Origin: Streptomyces gardneri
Lineage (GTDB): Bacteria > Actinomycetota > Actinomycetes > Streptomycetales > Streptomycetaceae
Reading direction: 5' to 3'
Length of the DNA: 64,000 nt
Assembly: GCF_006539185.1 (NCBI RefSeq)
Contig: NZ_BJMN01000007.1
Span: 186,001-250,000 of the forward strand
In this document: positions 16,626 to 24,805 of the stretch, in pieces
Layout of the letters: every line of letters begins with the position of its first letter
How positions within the stretch are numbered: the stretch's first letter is position 1
Translations under genes and position numbers: made by a program
The notes under the pieces: generated by a model
The model's database searches: none
Told to the model about the DNA's origin: nothing
Seen by the model: the letters and a program-made list of their open reading frames with translations, nothing else

Positions 16626-18095
16626 ATGCCTTCTGCAGTCGCCGGCGCCCAGGCGCCACCCCGCCGACGCCTCGGCTTAATCCTCGCACTGTTGGCTTTT
16701 GCCCAGTGCATCTACGCAATTGACTACAGCATCGTGTTCGTGGCACTGCCCGAAATCCGTGCCGGCATCGGCTTCTCCGCACAGACCCTCCAGTGGGTCG
16801 TCAGTGCCTACGCCGTGGCCTTCGGCGGCTTCCTGCTGCTCGGCGGCCGTGCGGCAGACCTGTTCGGACGCCGCCGGATGTTCACCTTCGGCCTGTTCCT
16901 GTACGCGGTCTCCTCGCTCGCCGGAGGGCTGGCGGGCGACCCGACGACCCTGATCATCGCGCGTGCGGTGCAGGGCATCGGTGGCGCCTTCCTCGCCCCC
17001 GCAACGCTCTCCCTGGTCACCACGACCTTCGCCGAAGGCCCTGAGCGCAACCGTGCCCTGGCGATCTGGGGCGGCGCCGGCGGCAGCGGCATGATCCTCG
17101 GTTCGCTGCTCGGCGGCGTACTGACGGGCTCGTTCGGCTGGGCGTCGATCTTCTTCGCCAACGTCCCGCTCGCCGGCGGTGCCATGCTGCTCGCGTTCGC
17201 CATCATTCCCAAGGACACCGACCGGGCCGCCTCCGGGCGCAAGTTCGACCTGCCCGGTGCGCTGACCGCGACCGTCGGTTCGACGCTGCTGGTGTTCGCC
17301 CTCGTCCAGGGACCGGTGTCGGGCTGGACCTCGCCGACGATCCTGATCACCGCGGCCATCGCGGTGGCCGTGCTCGCCGTGTTCTTCACCATCGAGGGCC
17401 GCGGCCGCGACCCGCTGCTGCCGCTCCGCCTGTTCCGCAACCGCAACCTGAGTACCGGCACCGTCGTCACCTTCATTTTCATGGGGACGTTCGGAGCGCT
17501 GCCCTACTTCTTCACCGTCTACTTCCAGACCGTGCACGGCTACTCCGCGACGATGAGCGGTATCGCCTTCCTCCTGCCGTGCGTAGGGGTGCTCATCGGC
17601 AACCTCTCCGGAGGGAAACTGGTCACCCGCTTCGGAGTGCGTGCCACGCTGATCGGCGCGCTCCTCATGGGGCTCGTCGGTACCGTGGCCTTCACCTTCT
17701 CCGTCTCGCCGAGCGGTTCGTACTGGGAACTGGTACCGGGCGTGCTCATCCTCAGTCTCGGCCAGGGCACCGTGTTCACCGCGATGTACGCGGCGGCGAC
17801 CACCGGGGTCGCGGCCGAGGACCAGGGCATCGCCTCGGGCGTCGCATCGACCGGCCAGCAGGTCGGCGCCGCGGTCGGCCTCGCCCTCCTGGTGGCGGTC
17901 GCCAACTCCGGCAACGAAGGACTGACCGGCGAGGCGCTGCGCGTCGCCACCTCCGACGGCGTGCGCTCCGCCATGTGGGCCACCGTGGTCGGCATCGTCC
18001 TGATCGTGCTGGTCGCGCTGAACTTCAGGCGAAGCCCGGCGGTCACCGTCGCCGAGGAGCCCGAGAGGCAGGACGACGTCACGACCGTCGCCTGA
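16626..18095 (+). CDS. MFS drug exporter, DHA2 (14-helix) family
   Basis: 489 aa. Features are typical of DHA2 proton antiporters: a first helix LGLILALLAFAQCIYAIDYSIV, motif A-like GGRAADLFGRRRMF, RAVQGIGGAFLAPA, and about 14 hydrophobic segments. The likely role is export of the cluster product and self-resistance. AAGGAACAGGCAGAGAA lies before the ATG. A TTA leucine codon at 16677-16679 (codon 18) sits right at the start of translation, where a scarce tRNA would limit production strongly. Confidence 0.93.
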   Translation: MPSAVAGAQAPPRRRLGLILALLAFAQCIYAIDYSIVFVALPEIRAGIGFSAQTLQWVVSAYAVAFGGFLLLGGRAADLFGRRRMFTFGLFLYAVSSLAGGLAGDPTTLIIARAVQGIGGAFLAPATLSLVTTTFAEGPERNRALAIWGGAGGSGMILGSLLGGVLTGSFGWASIFFANVPLAGGAMLLAFAIIPKDTDRAASGRKFDLPGALTATVGSTLLVFALVQGPVSGWTSPTILITAAIAVAVLAVFFTIEGRGRDPLLPLRLFRNRNLSTGTVVTFIFMGTFGALPYFFTVYFQTVHGYSATMSGIAFLLPCVGVLIGNLSGGKLVTRFGVRATLIGALLMGLVGTVAFTFSVSPSGSYWELVPGVLILSLGQGTVFTAMYAAATTGVAAEDQGIASGVASTGQQVGAAVGLALLVAVANSGNEGLTGEALRVATSDGVRSAMWATVVGIVLIVLVALNFRRSPAVTVAEEPERQDDVTTVA

Positions 18096-18120
18096 CCTTC
18101 CGGCACGAACAGCTGAAAGA

Positions 18121-18158
18121 TGATTCCACTTCGTGTTCGACGCGCACGGGTGGAATCA
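18121..18158 (+). terminator. Hairpin terminator after the MFS gene
   Basis: A 9-bp perfect stem (18121-18129 with 18150-18158) flanks a 20-base loop that can pair further. CCTTTTAT follows. It lies 26 bp after the MFS stop and upstream of the FMN reductase gene. Confidence 0.7.
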
Positions 18159-18211
18159 CCTTTTATCCAGACACACTCGTCCACGAAGCGAGAGAAGGAG
18201 GCGCAACCCCA

Positions 18212-18805
18212 GTGCACCGGATCGTGAACGTGGTCGGTGTCGGCGGATCGAGCCGGCCGGGATCAACCGCCGAGCAGGCCCTGCGGGTGGTACTTGACGC
18301 GGCGGAACAACGCGGCGCATCAGTACAACTGATCGCCGGCCCCGCACTTGCCATGCCGCTGTACGACCCCCGGCACGGCGCCACCGCACCCCAGGCCCGA
18401 CGGCTCCTGTCGGCCATAGCGGGCGCCGACGGGCTCGTGCTCGCCAGCCCCGCCTACCACGGCGGGATCTCCGGCCTGGTGAAGAACGCCCTGGACCACG
18501 TCGAGGAACTACGTGAGGACATACGGCCCTACTTCAGCGAACGGCCCGTCGGATGCGTGGCGGTCGCCCAGGGCTGGCAGGGCGCCGTCTCCACCCTGGC
18601 CGCGCTGCGCGACGTGACCCACTCGCTGCGCGGCTGGCCCACACCCCTGGGCGCCGCGATCAACACGTCGACACCGTGCTTCTCACCCGCCGGAGACTGC
18701 AAGGACCCCCACGTCCAAGAACACCTGGAGGCAATAGCGGCGCAAGTCGTCGAGTTCGCCACCATGCGCGTCCTCGCGGCATCCAGGACGGAAATCGCCC
18801 GGTGA
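18212..18805 (+). CDS. NAD(P)H-dependent FMN reductase
   Basis: 197 aa; GTG start with AAGGAGG upstream. It is a flavodoxin-like fold of the NADPH-dependent FMN reductase family: VGVGGSSRPGSTAEQAL (phosphate loop, ~7-23), a central ASPAYHGGISGLVKNALD (~77-94, conserved SPxYxGxxxGxxKNxLD) and a late cysteine-containing PCFSPAGDCKDPH segment. Such enzymes supply free reduced FMN to two-component monooxygenases. The luciferase-like monooxygenase in the NRPS at the start of the window needs exactly this cofactor, so it is a good partner candidate. It is the last plus-strand gene before a strong hairpin. Confidence 0.9.
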   Translation: MHRIVNVVGVGGSSRPGSTAEQALRVVLDAAEQRGASVQLIAGPALAMPLYDPRHGATAPQARRLLSAIAGADGLVLASPAYHGGISGLVKNALDHVEELREDIRPYFSERPVGCVAVAQGWQGAVSTLAALRDVTHSLRGWPTPLGAAINTSTPCFSPAGDCKDPHVQEHLEAIAAQVVEFATMRVLAASRTEIAR

Positions 18806-18830
18806 CCGATGCCGCCGGTCCACCACGACC

Positions 18831-18857
18831 CGGCGGGCCCCATCGCGGGGCCCGCCG
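18831..18857. terminator. Hairpin terminator between convergent genes
   Basis: Perfect 11-bp GC stem (18831-18841 with 18847-18857) and a 5-base loop, between the FMN reductase stop and the stop of the convergent LuxR-type gene. It probably marks the edge between the NRPS/PKS cluster and the lanthipeptide locus. Confidence 0.78.
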
Positions 18858-18919
18858 CTGAGCGGCCCGGGAAGGCCGTCCGGGCGGTGAAGCCGGTGGA
18901 CACCGCACCGGGTCGTGGA

Positions 18920-19969
18920 TCAGCGGGCGGCGGCGTCCGTCGCGATCTCCGCTCCGGTGAGACCGGCGCGTTCCGCGAGGGCGCCGCCCTGGAAACGGCT
19001 CTCCGCCCCCAACTCCTCCATGAGTTCGGCGATGTGACGGCGGCAGGTGCGGAGTGACATCCCCATGCGCCGGGCGATCACCTCGTCCTTGACGCCCTCC
19101 GCGAGCAGCCCCACCAGCGCCCGCCGCAGACTGTGGCCGACCTCCTTGTAGGCGGCCTCGCTGGTGCCCCGGAACGGGGCCGCCGCGGACCAGTGCTGCT
19201 CGAAGACCCTGCAGAGGTACGCCACCACGTCCGGGTCCCGGACGAGCACCGCCCCCTCGCCCGTACCGCCGTCGGCCCGCCGCGGCAGAAAGGCCACGGA
19301 CCGGTCGAAGACCACGGCCCGGTCGGGCAGTTCGGCGGCGGTGCGGTACTCGGCGCCGGCCTCGGTGAGGCTCTCCACGTACCCCTGGGTGGACAGGCTG
19401 GCCCGTGCCGAGTGCTGGTACAGGGTGCGCATGCGCACACCCCGGCCGAGCATCGCCACATCCCGCTCGACAGCGGCCTTGAGGCGGTGCGGTGCCCGGC
19501 CCCCGCCGGGCTGGATGCTGAACACCTCCTCCCGGCAGCGGGCCGATTCCTCGGTGAGCATCGCGGATGCGGAGGCCATGTCGGGCAGTACGTCGAAGCC
19601 CTCCCGGCGGCCCTGCTCGCGCCGTGCGGCGCGGTAGTGCGGCATCAGGGAGTGCAGTTCGTCGCGGAGCGACTGGGCCCGCACGGCGGCCCGCGCGAGC
19701 TCCGCCTCCAGCGGGCCGACCACTTCCGCCGCCGCGGCGTCCGGGCTGACCGGAATCAGTTCCCCGGGCCTGCCGGGAGCCGGCCTGAGGAGGCGTAGCC
19801 GCTGGAGCGTGCGGCAGGCCGCCTCCATCTCCTCCTGGCTCAGCCCGACAGCCGGAAGCACGTCGGGTGTCCGGGGCGCAAGGCTGCCGCGCTCCAGTAC
19901 GTACGCGAAGACGGCGACGGCCCTCGCGTCCAGACGAGGTATTCCGTCCACATCCATCCCAGTAGTCAC
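18920..19969 (-). CDS. LuxR-like HTH regulator with TrmB/GntR-like N-terminal part
   Basis: 349 aa from GTG 19969, chosen because GGGGGA lies upstream; ATG 19957 is the alternative. The N-terminal ~80 residues resemble a winged helix (AVFAYVLERGSL... LSQEEMEAACRTLQRLRLLRP). The middle carries a long helical sensor with MPHYRAARREQGRREG. The C-terminal ~65 residues are a GerE-type HTH (EVGHSLRRALVGLLAEGVKDEVIARRMGMSLRTCRRHIAELMEELGA). Regulators with this layout are common beside Streptomyces RiPP loci. It is divergent from the small peptide and LanL genes and probably controls them. Confidence 0.85.
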   Translation of the reverse strand: MTTGMDVDGIPRLDARAVAVFAYVLERGSLAPRTPDVLPAVGLSQEEMEAACRTLQRLRLLRPAPGRPGELIPVSPDAAAAEVVGPLEAELARAAVRAQSLRDELHSLMPHYRAARREQGRREGFDVLPDMASASAMLTEESARCREEVFSIQPGGGRAPHRLKAAVERDVAMLGRGVRMRTLYQHSARASLSTQGYVESLTEAGAEYRTAAELPDRAVVFDRSVAFLPRRADGGTGEGAVLVRDPDVVAYLCRVFEQHWSAAAPFRGTSEAAYKEVGHSLRRALVGLLAEGVKDEVIARRMGMSLRTCRRHIAELMEELGAESRFQGGALAERAGLTGAEIATDAAAR

Positions 19970-20170
19970 GTGTTTCCCCCGTGATGCGGCCCTGCTACTT
20001 CCGTGCCATGCAGGGTATTGCCAGGTCATGGCGCTGGACCAAGCGGGCTCGCCGGGATGAACTGGTGGTGTCCGGTCGAGGGAAACCCCATCAGACCGAC
20101 ATTCGACGTGAACCCGCCAGACGCGGATGTTCCCGCCTGCCACCTCATCTCCCGAACCAGGAGCCGCACC
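19970..20170. promoter_or_regulatory. Divergent intergenic region upstream of regulator and lanthipeptide genes
   Basis: 201 bp without a credible gene, between the GTG of the regulator and the ATG of the small peptide. It should carry both promoters, but I cannot assign -10 or -35 boxes. CCAGGAGCC before 20171 is the ribosome site of the small peptide gene. Confidence 0.45.
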
Positions 20171-20332
20171 ATGTCCGTTGCCGTCCGCTGCCTCCTTCTC
20201 CTCACGGTCCTGCTCGCCGGCGGCGCCACCGCCGCCGCCACGGCGGACGGCGGACCTGGGGCGACGCGGACGGTCGCCGGGAGCCCTCTGGACACCAGCT
20301 GGGGCGACGACTACGTCAAGCCCGTCCTCTAG
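20171..20332 (+). CDS. Small secreted peptide preceding the LanL gene
   Basis: 53 aa with a clear Sec signal peptide: MSVAVRC, a leucine-rich core (LLLLTVLLAG) and small residues giving AxA cleavage sites near residue 25. The mature part of ~28 residues ends in SPLDTSWGDDYVKPVL. It has no cysteine outside the signal region, so it is not an obvious lanthionine precursor. AGGAG lies seven bases upstream of the ATG. It is 68 bp before the LanL start in the same direction, so probably co-transcribed. It may be a signalling peptide, an accessory secreted factor or an unrelated small ORF. Confidence 0.6.
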   Translation: MSVAVRCLLLLTVLLAGGATAAATADGGPGATRTVAGSPLDTSWGDDYVKPVL

Positions 20333-20400
20333 GTCCCGTCCAGGGCTTGTCGAGCGCTCGTCGAGTGCTCGTTCCCATGCGAAAGGCGAGGACGTAGAGC

Positions 20401-23325
20401 GTGTCGTCACCCACTGTGAGTCCTTCCCCGTCCGGCCCGGGGCCCCGGCGGTCCCGCGCCGAGAGCCCCTCGGACCTCGCGCTGCTACCCGACATCGTGC
20501 GCGCCGTGATCGCCCGGAGCACACCGGGGGAGCGCGGCGGGCGGGGAACGACAGGAGCCGGGCCGGCGGACTGGAGCGTCGAGCAGGGCGAGTTCTGGTG
20601 CCACGTCGTACCGGGCGAGCCCGTCGGGCGCGCCCAGGGCTGGAAGATCCACGTCCCGGCCACCCCGCTCTCGGCGCCTCTCGTCCTGGCCCGCTCCGCC
20701 GAGGTGCTCGTCGCCCACCGCGCGGCCTTCAAGTTCGCGGGGAGTCCCGCCAGGATCGCCGCGCTGGTGTCCGGGCGCTTCGCGCGGGGCGGCGGCGGGA
20801 AGTTCCTCACCGTGTACCCGGCGGACGACGACCGGTTCAGGCTGCTCGCCGAGGAACTGCACCGGGCCACCGAGGGCCTGCCGGGCCCCGCGGTCCTCTC
20901 CGACCGGCGCTACCGGCCCGACAGCCAGGTCTTCTACCGGTACGGCGTGTTCAGGGGAGTCCGAGAGCTGACGGCCGACGGCGCCTTCGCCGCCCGCCTC
21001 ACCGATCCCGAGGGCCGGCCGGTCGCCGACGAGCGCAACGCCTGGTTCACCCCGCCGGCCTGGGCCGGAGACCCGTTCCCCGACCGCCCGGCCGCCCCGG
21101 CCCGCAGCACGGCCACGGCCAAGCCCGTCCTCCTGAACGACCGCTTCCTGGTACGGGGCGCGATCCAGCACTCCAACAAGGGCGGCGTGTTCCGCGCCGA
21201 GGACACCCGGACCGGCGAGCAGGTCGTCGTCAAGCAGGCACGGCCCCACGTGGGAGCCGGCCTCGAAGGTCTCGACGTCCGGGACCTGCTGCGCCGCGAG
21301 GCCGCGCTGCTCGAACGGTTCGGCAGCGCGCGCCCCGACCGCGTCCCCGGGCTCGTCGAGGTGTTCGAGCAGCAGGGCAGCGTGTTCCTGGCCACCGCTT
21401 CGGTGCCGGGGGCGACGCTGCGGCGCACCGTCGCCGAGCGGCTGGCCGGGGACGGCAGCGGCTGCCCCGACGCCCGTACCGCCGACTCCCTGGTCCGGCA
21501 GCTCGTCGAGCTCGTCGCCACCGCCCACGAACTGGGCGTCACCCTGCACGACTTCAACCCCAACAACGTCATGGTCACCCCGGACGGACGGCTCGTCCTG
21601 ATCGACCTGGAGATGGCGGCCCGGGAGGGGGAGCGGTGGGTCCTCGGCGCCACCCCCGGCTACACCGCACCCGAGCTGCGCACCGTCGACCAGGTGGCAC
21701 CCGCGCTGCCGCCGACCGTCGACATGTACGCCCTCGGCGCGACCGTCCTGCACGCCGTGAGCGGTGCCGATCCGCTCTTCGCCGAGGACCTGCCGCGGGA
21801 CACGGCCCGGCCGGACGAGCAGCGTCTGGCGCGCCTCGTGGAACTGCTTGGCCGCGACCACGCGCTCGTACGCCGCTTCGCGCCGCTGATCCGGGGGTTG
21901 ATGCGGGACGAACCCGAGGACCGCTGGACCCTGGAGCGGGCCCGGGAGTTCGTCACGGGCGGCCAGGGGAAGTCGACGTCGCCGGAGCGAGTGGGCGGCC
22001 GGCAGTCCAGGGCCGTCGATCCGGAACGGAACCCCGGCCCGGCGCAGGAGGCGAACCTGGACGCCGAGGCCACACGTGCACGCCTCCTGCACGACGGCAT
22101 CGCCCACCTCCTGGCCACGATGCGCCCGAACGACCCCGAACGGCTGTGGGCCTCGGACTCCTTCGGCGAGACCTGTGATCCGGTGGCCGTGCAGCACGGC
22201 TCGGCGGGTGGTGTCGCCCTGCTCGCCCGGGCCCTGGACCGATGGGCCGCCGGCACGACCGGGCCGTTCGGCGCCGGGGGCACCGGGGCGACGCCGCCCG
22301 TGACCCGCGAGGCGCTCGCCGAGGGCCTCCGCTCCGCCGCCCGCTGGACGATGGAACGGCAGGACGAGCTGCCGGGCAACCTGCCCGGTCTGCGATTCGG
22401 CCGTTCGGGTACGGCCTGGGCCCTGCTCGACGCCGCGCGGGCGCTGGACGACACCGTCCTGGCGGACCGCGCCACCGCACTGGCGCTCGCCCTCCCCGTC
22501 CGCTGGCCCAACCCGGACGTCTGCCACGGAGCGGCCGGCTCCGGTCTGACCCAACTCCACTTCTGGCGCACCACCTGCGATCCGCGGTTCCTGGACCGTG
22601 CCGCACAGGTCGCGGACGGGCTCCTGGACGCGGCTCGGCGTACCCCCGAAGGGGTGTTCTGGCCGGTGCCGGAGGACTTCGGGTCGGCTCTCGCGGGTGC
22701 CTGGCACTACGGCTTCGCGCACGGCGTGGCCGGGGTCGGCACCTTCCTCCTGCTCGCGGCGGAGGCCACCGGGAACGAACGATTCCTCGACGCGGCCACC
22801 GAAGCGGGAGCCACCCTCGTGGCCGCCGCCCGCAGCGGACCCGCCGGTGCGCTCTGGCCCGTCGACCGCGCCCGCCACCTCTCAGACTCCCCGGAGCTCG
22901 CCCGCCACTGGTGCAGCGGCTCGTCCGGCGTCGGGACCTTCCTGGTCCGGCTCTGGGCGGCCACCGGCGCGTCCGACAAGGTCCTGCGCGACCTGGTGGA
23001 CGGCGCGGCCCTCGCGGTACGGGCCGGCCGGGTGACCGACTCGCCGGCCACCTGCCACGGGCTCGCGGGCAACGCCGAGTTCCTGCTCGACACCGCCGTA
23101 CGGACGGGCGACGAGCGCCACGGTGCCGCCGCCGAGCTGCTGGTCGAGCACCTCGCCGCCCAGGCCGTGCTGCGTGACGGGCGCCTCCTGGTGCCCGACG
23201 AGAACCGCAGGACCGTACTCGCCGAGTACGCCACCGGCCTCGCAGGAAGCCTCTCCCTGTTGCTGCGCATGCGCTGCGGAGGCCCCCGCGCCTGGCTGCC
23301 CGAGGGCGGTCCGGCCCACCCCTGA
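20401..23325 (+). CDS. lanL: Class IV lanthipeptide synthetase (LanL: lyase-kinase-cyclase)
   Basis: 974 aa, GTG start. Residues ~1-220 are the phosphoSer/Thr lyase domain (FKFAGSPARI, GGGGKFLTVYPADD, SDRRYRPDSQVFYRYG). Residues ~240-510 are a Ser/Thr kinase-like domain, with VVVKQ as the ATP lysine, LHDFNPNNVMV as catalytic loop (~382) and LIDLEMA. Residues ~560-960 are a LanC cyclase with zinc ligands Cys838 (HWCSG), Cys885 and His886 (CHG). Intact ligands separate it from class III LanKC enzymes, which lack them. It phosphorylates and eliminates Ser/Thr in the precursor and then forms thioether rings. The likely substrate is the 41-residue peptide encoded 59 bp downstream. The generic symbol lanL names the enzyme class. 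Confidence 0.93.
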   Translation: MSSPTVSPSPSGPGPRRSRAESPSDLALLPDIVRAVIARSTPGERGGRGTTGAGPADWSVEQGEFWCHVVPGEPVGRAQGWKIHVPATPLSAPLVLARSAEVLVAHRAAFKFAGSPARIAALVSGRFARGGGGKFLTVYPADDDRFRLLAEELHRATEGLPGPAVLSDRRYRPDSQVFYRYGVFRGVRELTADGAFAARLTDPEGRPVADERNAWFTPPAWAGDPFPDRPAAPARSTATAKPVLLNDRFLVRGAIQHSNKGGVFRAEDTRTGEQVVVKQARPHVGAGLEGLDVRDLLRREAALLERFGSARPDRVPGLVEVFEQQGSVFLATASVPGATLRRTVAERLAGDGSGCPDARTADSLVRQLVELVATAHELGVTLHDFNPNNVMVTPDGRLVLIDLEMAAREGERWVLGATPGYTAPELRTVDQVAPALPPTVDMYALGATVLHAVSGADPLFAEDLPRDTARPDEQRLARLVELLGRDHALVRRFAPLIRGLMRDEPEDRWTLERAREFVTGGQGKSTSPERVGGRQSRAVDPERNPGPAQEANLDAEATRARLLHDGIAHLLATMRPNDPERLWASDSFGETCDPVAVQHGSAGGVALLARALDRWAAGTTGPFGAGGTGATPPVTREALAEGLRSAARWTMERQDELPGNLPGLRFGRSGTAWALLDAARALDDTVLADRATALALALPVRWPNPDVCHGAAGSGLTQLHFWRTTCDPRFLDRAAQVADGLLDAARRTPEGVFWPVPEDFGSALAGAWHYGFAHGVAGVGTFLLLAAEATGNERFLDAATEAGATLVAAARSGPAGALWPVDRARHLSDSPELARHWCSGSSGVGTFLVRLWAATGASDKVLRDLVDGAALAVRAGRVTDSPATCHGLAGNAEFLLDTAVRTGDERHGAAAELLVEHLAAQAVLRDGRLLVPDENRRTVLAEYATGLAGSLSLLLRMRCGGPRAWLPEGGPAHP

Positions 23326-23384
23326 GTGTCCGGTGGCCGCCGGCCACCGGCATCCCGTCGAAGCAACCGAAGAAGGAGACCGTC

Positions 23385-23510
23385 ATGACGGAGTACGACA
23401 TCGATGCCCTGCAGGTTCTGCCGGAGGAGGTCCGCACCGAGGACGCCCGCGGTGAGGAGCACGCCGCCGCGCTGATCACCGCCTGCCGCTGGCTCACCAG
23501 CGGCTGCTGA
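23385..23510 (+). CDS. lanA: Candidate class IV lanthipeptide precursor peptide
   Basis: 41 aa with AAGGAGA eight bases upstream of the ATG. The acidic N-terminal leader (MTEYDIDALQVLPEE) has the amphipathic helix look of class III/IV leaders. The C-terminal core is small and hydrophobic, ending ALITACRWLTSGC. It has two Cys (34 and 41) and dehydratable Thr32, Thr38 and Ser39. Thr38 or Ser39 to Cys41 and Thr32 to Cys34 (or Cys41) are possible rings. It lies between the LanL gene and a strong hairpin, so expression is probably joint. No protease or dedicated transporter is seen close by. Confidence 0.85.
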   Translation: MTEYDIDALQVLPEEVRTEDARGEEHAAALITACRWLTSGC

Positions 23511-23550
23511 CCCACCCCGTGACCGGGCGGCGCACCCCCATGGCCGCCCA

Positions 23551-23583
23551 GGGTGGGGACCGGCGTGGGGCCGGTCCCCACCC
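23551..23583 (+). terminator. Hairpin terminator after the lanthipeptide precursor gene
   Basis: Perfect 13-bp stem (23551-23563 with 23571-23583), 7-base loop, 41 bp after the precursor stop. The rest of 23584-23777 is GC-rich and shows no gene. Confidence 0.75.
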
Positions 23584-23777
23584 GGCGGAGGCCGGGTGGC
23601 GGGGCGGCCCCGGTCCGGGCACCGCCGTACCCGGAATCTCGTCGGCGACCCTAGGTCCGCCGCCCCTACGGTCCGGCCGGTGGTTCCCGACTCCGCGGAT
23701 CTGGACTTTCGGGTCACTTCTTGGATCTTCGTGGCTTCTTCGTGAGAGAGCTCGCCGAGGTCGTCAGGGTGGGTGTC

Positions 23778-24374
23778 ATGACCTTGGAATCCATGCTGCT
23801 GAACGCTCGGCACTGGGCAGAGCCCCCGGCCGCCCTCGCACTCGACGACGACGTACTGACCGTGGAGGCGGGTGCCAGGACGGATGTCTTCACCAACCCG
23901 TTGACCGGAGAGGTCAGGAACGACGCGGCACGTGCTCTCCTGGTCCCTCCCCCCGGCGACTGGCAGTTCTCCGCCCGCCTCCGTGTGGACTTCCGAGCGC
24001 CGTGGGACGCCGGCGCCGTGGTCGTCTGGTCGGCACCGGACGTCTGGGCCAAGCTCACCTTCGAGCAGGCGCCCGACGGCCCGCCCACGTTGTACTCGGT
24101 CGTCACACGAGGGCTCTCGGACGACGCCGTGGGATGGCCCCTGCACCACGGTCCGGTCTGGCTGAGGATCAGCCGCCTCGACGGCGGCTTCGCCTTCCAC
24201 GCCTCGGTCGACGGCGAGTCCTGGCGCCTGGCACGCCAGTTCAGTCTGGACGGTGCGCCCGACGTGCGGGTCGGGATCGAAGTCCAGTCCCCGGTCGGAG
24301 ACGGCTGTGCCGTCGGATTCGACCGGATGACGCTGACGCCGTCGCGGCTGCACCATCTCTTCGACGGGCGCTGA
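23778..24374 (+). CDS. DUF1349-like beta-sandwich protein
   Basis: 198 aa, cytoplasmic (no signal peptide). The sequence is beta-rich with the pattern of DUF1349 proteins (concanavalin-like fold): LTVEAGARTDVFTNPLTGEVRNDAARAL, FSARLRVDFRAPWDAGAVVVWS, KLTFEQAPDGPPTLYSVVTRGLSDDA, PVWLRISRLDGGFAFHASVDGESW. The family is thought to bind or act on carbohydrates, but no catalytic residues are established here. ATG 23778 is chosen; ATG 23793 is also possible. It stands alone after the lanthipeptide genes, so a link to them is only positional. Confidence 0.75.
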   Translation: MTLESMLLNARHWAEPPAALALDDDVLTVEAGARTDVFTNPLTGEVRNDAARALLVPPPGDWQFSARLRVDFRAPWDAGAVVVWSAPDVWAKLTFEQAPDGPPTLYSVVTRGLSDDAVGWPLHHGPVWLRISRLDGGFAFHASVDGESWRLARQFSLDGAPDVRVGIEVQSPVGDGCAVGFDRMTLTPSRLHHLFDGR

Positions 24375-24805
24375 CCGGTACCGGTGTCCGAGGGGAGAAG
24401 TGAAGAATCCGAGAGTGCGGTGTGAGAGGTTCGGTCCGCCCTTCTTCTTTTCCGTCGGGAATTTCCTCATGAGCCTATGGCGGACGGCTTGTCGAATCGC
24501 TCGAACTCGTCGGTAACTCATCGCAGGGCCCGAGTTCCTCGCCCGTGCACCGTTTTGACCTGCTCAAATGCCATGGCGCCGTGGCGCCGTGGCGGCTTAA
24601 GGGCCCGTTCATGGGTGCGTGCGGGCGGGGGTATGGTCGTCCCCGTTCGAGCGTTCGGATGCCGTCACACATCACGTGCGGCACGTGTCATGGGATTTCA
24701 CAGCTGGGGGAAAAGCCGGGAATTCCGATACGGAGAGGGGAATCGAGACACACTCGGACCCCGCGTACGCAGACGATCGAAAGATGTTCGAGGCGAGGCA
24801 AACCG
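24375..24805. other. Intergenic region without recognised gene
   Basis: About 430 bp. It includes a short tandem repeat of GTGGCGCC-like units at 24571-24596 and otherwise ordinary sequence. An open frame runs in from 24545, but its codon use is poor and it has no ribosome site; the real start of the next gene is placed at 24806. Confidence 0.6.

Noticed and set aside
20127..22178. A 683-codon plus-strand frame overlapping the LanL gene
   Set aside because: An out-of-frame shadow of LanL, Arg/Pro-rich, with no domain.
22912..23058. Calling the enzyme class III LanKC
   Set aside because: The cyclase keeps all three zinc ligands (Cys838, Cys885, His886), which class III enzymes lack.
24545..24805. 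N-terminal extension of the globin-reductase to 24545
   Set aside because: The extra segment has atypical codon use and no ribosome site. ATG 24806 has GAGG at suitable spacing.
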